NCBI GenBank assembly: GCA_016937915.1
Contig: JAFGVR010000178.1
Span: 1-7,691, forward strand
DNA: 7,691 nucleotides
Origin: Campylobacterales bacterium
GTDB lineage: Bacteria; Campylobacterota; Campylobacteria; Campylobacterales; Sulfurimonadaceae
Direction: 5' to 3'
The notes under the pieces: model-generated
What the model was told of the DNA's origin: nothing
Databases searched by the model: none
Seen by the model: only the letters and a program-made list of their open reading frames with translations
Position numbers and translations under genes: made by a program
Part shown: piece by piece, positions 6,252 through 7,691 of the stretch
How positions within the stretch are numbered: position 1 is the first letter of the stretch
How the letters are laid out: every line of letters begins with the position of its first letter

Positions 6252-7691
6252 TTATCTCATAAGTTCTATTTTAAATGTTGTATTTATATCGCGACAATAA
6301 ACACTTAACGAACCTTTCATACTATCTTCTATGATCATTTTAGACATATAAAGACCGATGCCAGTCCCCTCATTTTTAAACTTTGTTGTGAAGTATGGAT
6401 CAAATATATTGTCAATATATTCTTCATCTATCCCACCGCCATTATCTGTGATAATAATCTCAACAGTATATTCATTCTCTTTTAGCTCAACAACTATTTT
6501 TGGATTTTTTGTTTCTCTGATTTTAAAGTTATCCAAAGCGTTGTTTAGTATCACTAGTAAAACTTGTAACAATTCACTCTCAAATCCCGATATATTGATG
6601 TTGGAATCAGTTGCCATTTTAAACTCTATTTTACAGATTCTATTTTCAATAAGGTTTATAGCTTTATTGACAACATCTTTTATACAAAAAAGTGCCATCT
6701 CCTTATCTGGTCTAAAAAAGTTTGCAAAATCTTCAATTGTATCGGACATATAAAGAAGATTTTTTTGAGCTACTTTTATTTTATCATATACAATTTTTTT
6801 ATCAAAATTATCTCTTTTAATTATATCATCAATGACCGCTAAATTTAAATTTACTCGATTAAGAGGTTGCCTCCATTGATGGGCAATGTTACCTATCATC
6901 TCCCCCATCGCTGCTAGTTGGGATTGTTTATAGATCATTTTATCTTTTTGTCTGTTTTTTTCCACCTCTTGTTGTATTTTTGATTCTAGATTATCTTCCC
7001 TTTTGTCTATCTCGATTTGCATCTTATTAAAACTTTTTAATAGTTTATTAAATTCATCATAGTGCAGATCTTTTAACTCTACATTATAATTACCATTTGC
7101 AATATTTGAAGTTATCATCTCAATCTCATCAAAAGAGTTAAAAATGTTTCTTGTTATTTTTAGTGTGAAATATATCGAAATCAAAATTATCATTAGTATT
7201 GCAATTAGATACAACATTAAAATATTACTTAGTGAATTTAGGATGTATGAATATTCATTCCTAACAACGATATACCATCCTAACTCTTCTATCTTAATGT
7301 AAGAACCAAGCTGTGTAGTATCTGTTTGAATACCTTTAAAAGTCACCTGTTCAAAAGGATCTACATTGTTAATAAGTTTTGTAAAAATTTCTGATGGTTT
7401 TGCATTATAGTTATGAACTACAATTCTTTTAATATATGGATCTACTATAAGCAAACCATCAGTATTGAAGATTTTGATCATATAAGACTCGTCGTAGTTT
7501 TTAAATCTGTTTAGAAACTTTGTAAAATCAGATAGATCTATATAAAAAACGACTGTTTTATTATCCATTTTAAAGCTAAATGGCAAAATCGGTTTTTCAT
7601 CCTTTAGGGATAGATATATATTTGAATAGATGCTATCACTGTTTTTTAGATTTTTAAAAAAAAATTTTGTAGAATAATCAAAACCTTTATA
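6252..7691 (-). CDS. Cache-domain sensor histidine kinase, 5' partial
   Basis: The frame stays open to the window edge, giving 479 visible residues; the start and first membrane helix are missing. A TTG at 7586 is only an internal codon. Numbered from the edge, the order is: C-terminal part of a periplasmic Cache sensor domain (about 1-150, with VVFYIDLSDF, IKIFNTDGLLIVDP and ELGWYIVVRNEY), a transmembrane helix (about 155-177), HAMP (about 177-230) and a charged coiled coil (230-260). Next come the H-box NIAHQWRQPLNRV with phospho-acceptor His271 and the HATPase domain with N-box NNALDN (383-388), G1 DNGGGI (416-421), F-box FDPYFTTK and G2 GTGIGL (442-447). All catalytic motifs are intact. 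Cache domains bind small molecules such as amino acids or carboxylates; the ligand here is unknown. It would autophosphorylate and pass phosphate to the regulator encoded 11 bases downstream. The HQWRQPLN box is characteristic of Campylobacterota kinases. Confidence 0.94.
   Translation of the reverse strand, partial: YKGFDYSTKFFFKNLKNSDSIYSNIYLSLKDEKPILPFSFKMDNKTVVFYIDLSDFTKFLNRFKNYDESYMIKIFNTDGLLIVDPYIKRIVVHNYNAKPSEIFTKLINNVDPFEQVTFKGIQTDTTQLGSYIKIEELGWYIVVRNEYSYILNSLSNILMLYLIAILMIILISIYFTLKITRNIFNSFDEIEMITSNIANGNYNVELKDLHYDEFNKLLKSFNKMQIEIDKREDNLESKIQQEVEKNRQKDKMIYKQSQLAAMGEMIGNIAHQWRQPLNRVNLNLAVIDDIIKRDNFDKKIVYDKIKVAQKNLLYMSDTIEDFANFFRPDKEMALFCIKDVVNKAINLIENRICKIEFKMATDSNINISGFESELLQVLLVILNNALDNFKIRETKNPKIVVELKENEYTVEIIITDNGGGIDEEYIDNIFDPYFTTKFKNEGTGIGLYMSKMIIEDSMKGSLSVYCRDINTTFKIELMR

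Noticed and set aside
6066..6308. Open frame of 80 codons on the plus strand opposite the start of the regulator
   Set aside because: It covers the receiver-domain region of the response regulator and the kinase end in antisense, with no ribosome site or domain to support it.
6358..6753. Open frame of 131 codons on the plus strand opposite the kinase
   Set aside because: It lies fully opposite the conserved HATPase region and its Ser/Ile-rich translation matches no fold. It is a shadow of the kinase gene.
7584..7586. TTG as the start codon of the histidine kinase
   Set aside because: The frame remains open for 35 further codons to the window edge, and the residues upstream continue the Cache sensor domain. 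A start here would also remove the first membrane helix needed for a periplasmic sensor.

Overview
This AT-rich window most likely comes from a member of the Campylobacterota (Sulfurimonas/Arcobacter-like). The assignment is an inference from protein character. The histidine kinase carries the AHQWRQPLN H-box common in that phylum, the genes are tightly packed and AT-biased, and a [NiFe]-hydrogenase maturation protease is present. I could not run a search, so genus and species stay open.

Left part, plus strand (1-2262): four genes run head to tail with a 1-base gap or short overlaps. They are the 3' part of a RelE/ParE-type toxin, a LolD/MacB-type ABC transporter ATPase, an outer-membrane beta-barrel protein with signal peptide and C-terminal Phe, and a HycI/HybD-type hydrogenase maturation endopeptidase. 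The last probably starts at a TTG overlapping the barrel stop. The layout implies one transcript, but the window holds no permease for the ATPase, no hydrogenase for the protease and no complete antitoxin. At least the barrel and the ATPase are probably translationally coupled.

Middle, minus strand (2255-3624): an AAA_14/DUF4143-type ATPase of unknown role converges on the protease gene, with an 8-base overlap of coding ends. It has its own candidate extended -10 promoter, embedded in an imperfect GC-ended dyad, and a good ribosome binding site. Between it and the next gene lies a 13-bp perfect hairpin that contains the last codons and the stop of the TonB-dependent receptor gene.

Right part, minus strand (3625-7691): a compact operon of a membrane sensor histidine kinase (Cache, TM, HAMP, HisKA-like, HATPase; 5' end cut by the window edge), an OmpR-type response regulator and a CirA/FepA/BtuB-like TonB-dependent outer-membrane receptor. 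Gaps are 11 and about 6-9 bases. The simplest reading is that the kinase senses a periplasmic ligand and the regulator controls uptake through the co-transcribed receptor, possibly by autoregulation. The operon promoter lies outside the window.

No tRNA, rRNA, CRISPR array, insertion sequence or riboswitch was seen. No stretch over 300 bases lacks a gene; the only sizeable intergenic gap is 3503-3624. Nothing here amounts to a clearly new system. The best leads are the sensor/regulator/receptor operon, the ABC ATPase coupled to an outer-membrane barrel, and the dyad over the ATPase promoter.
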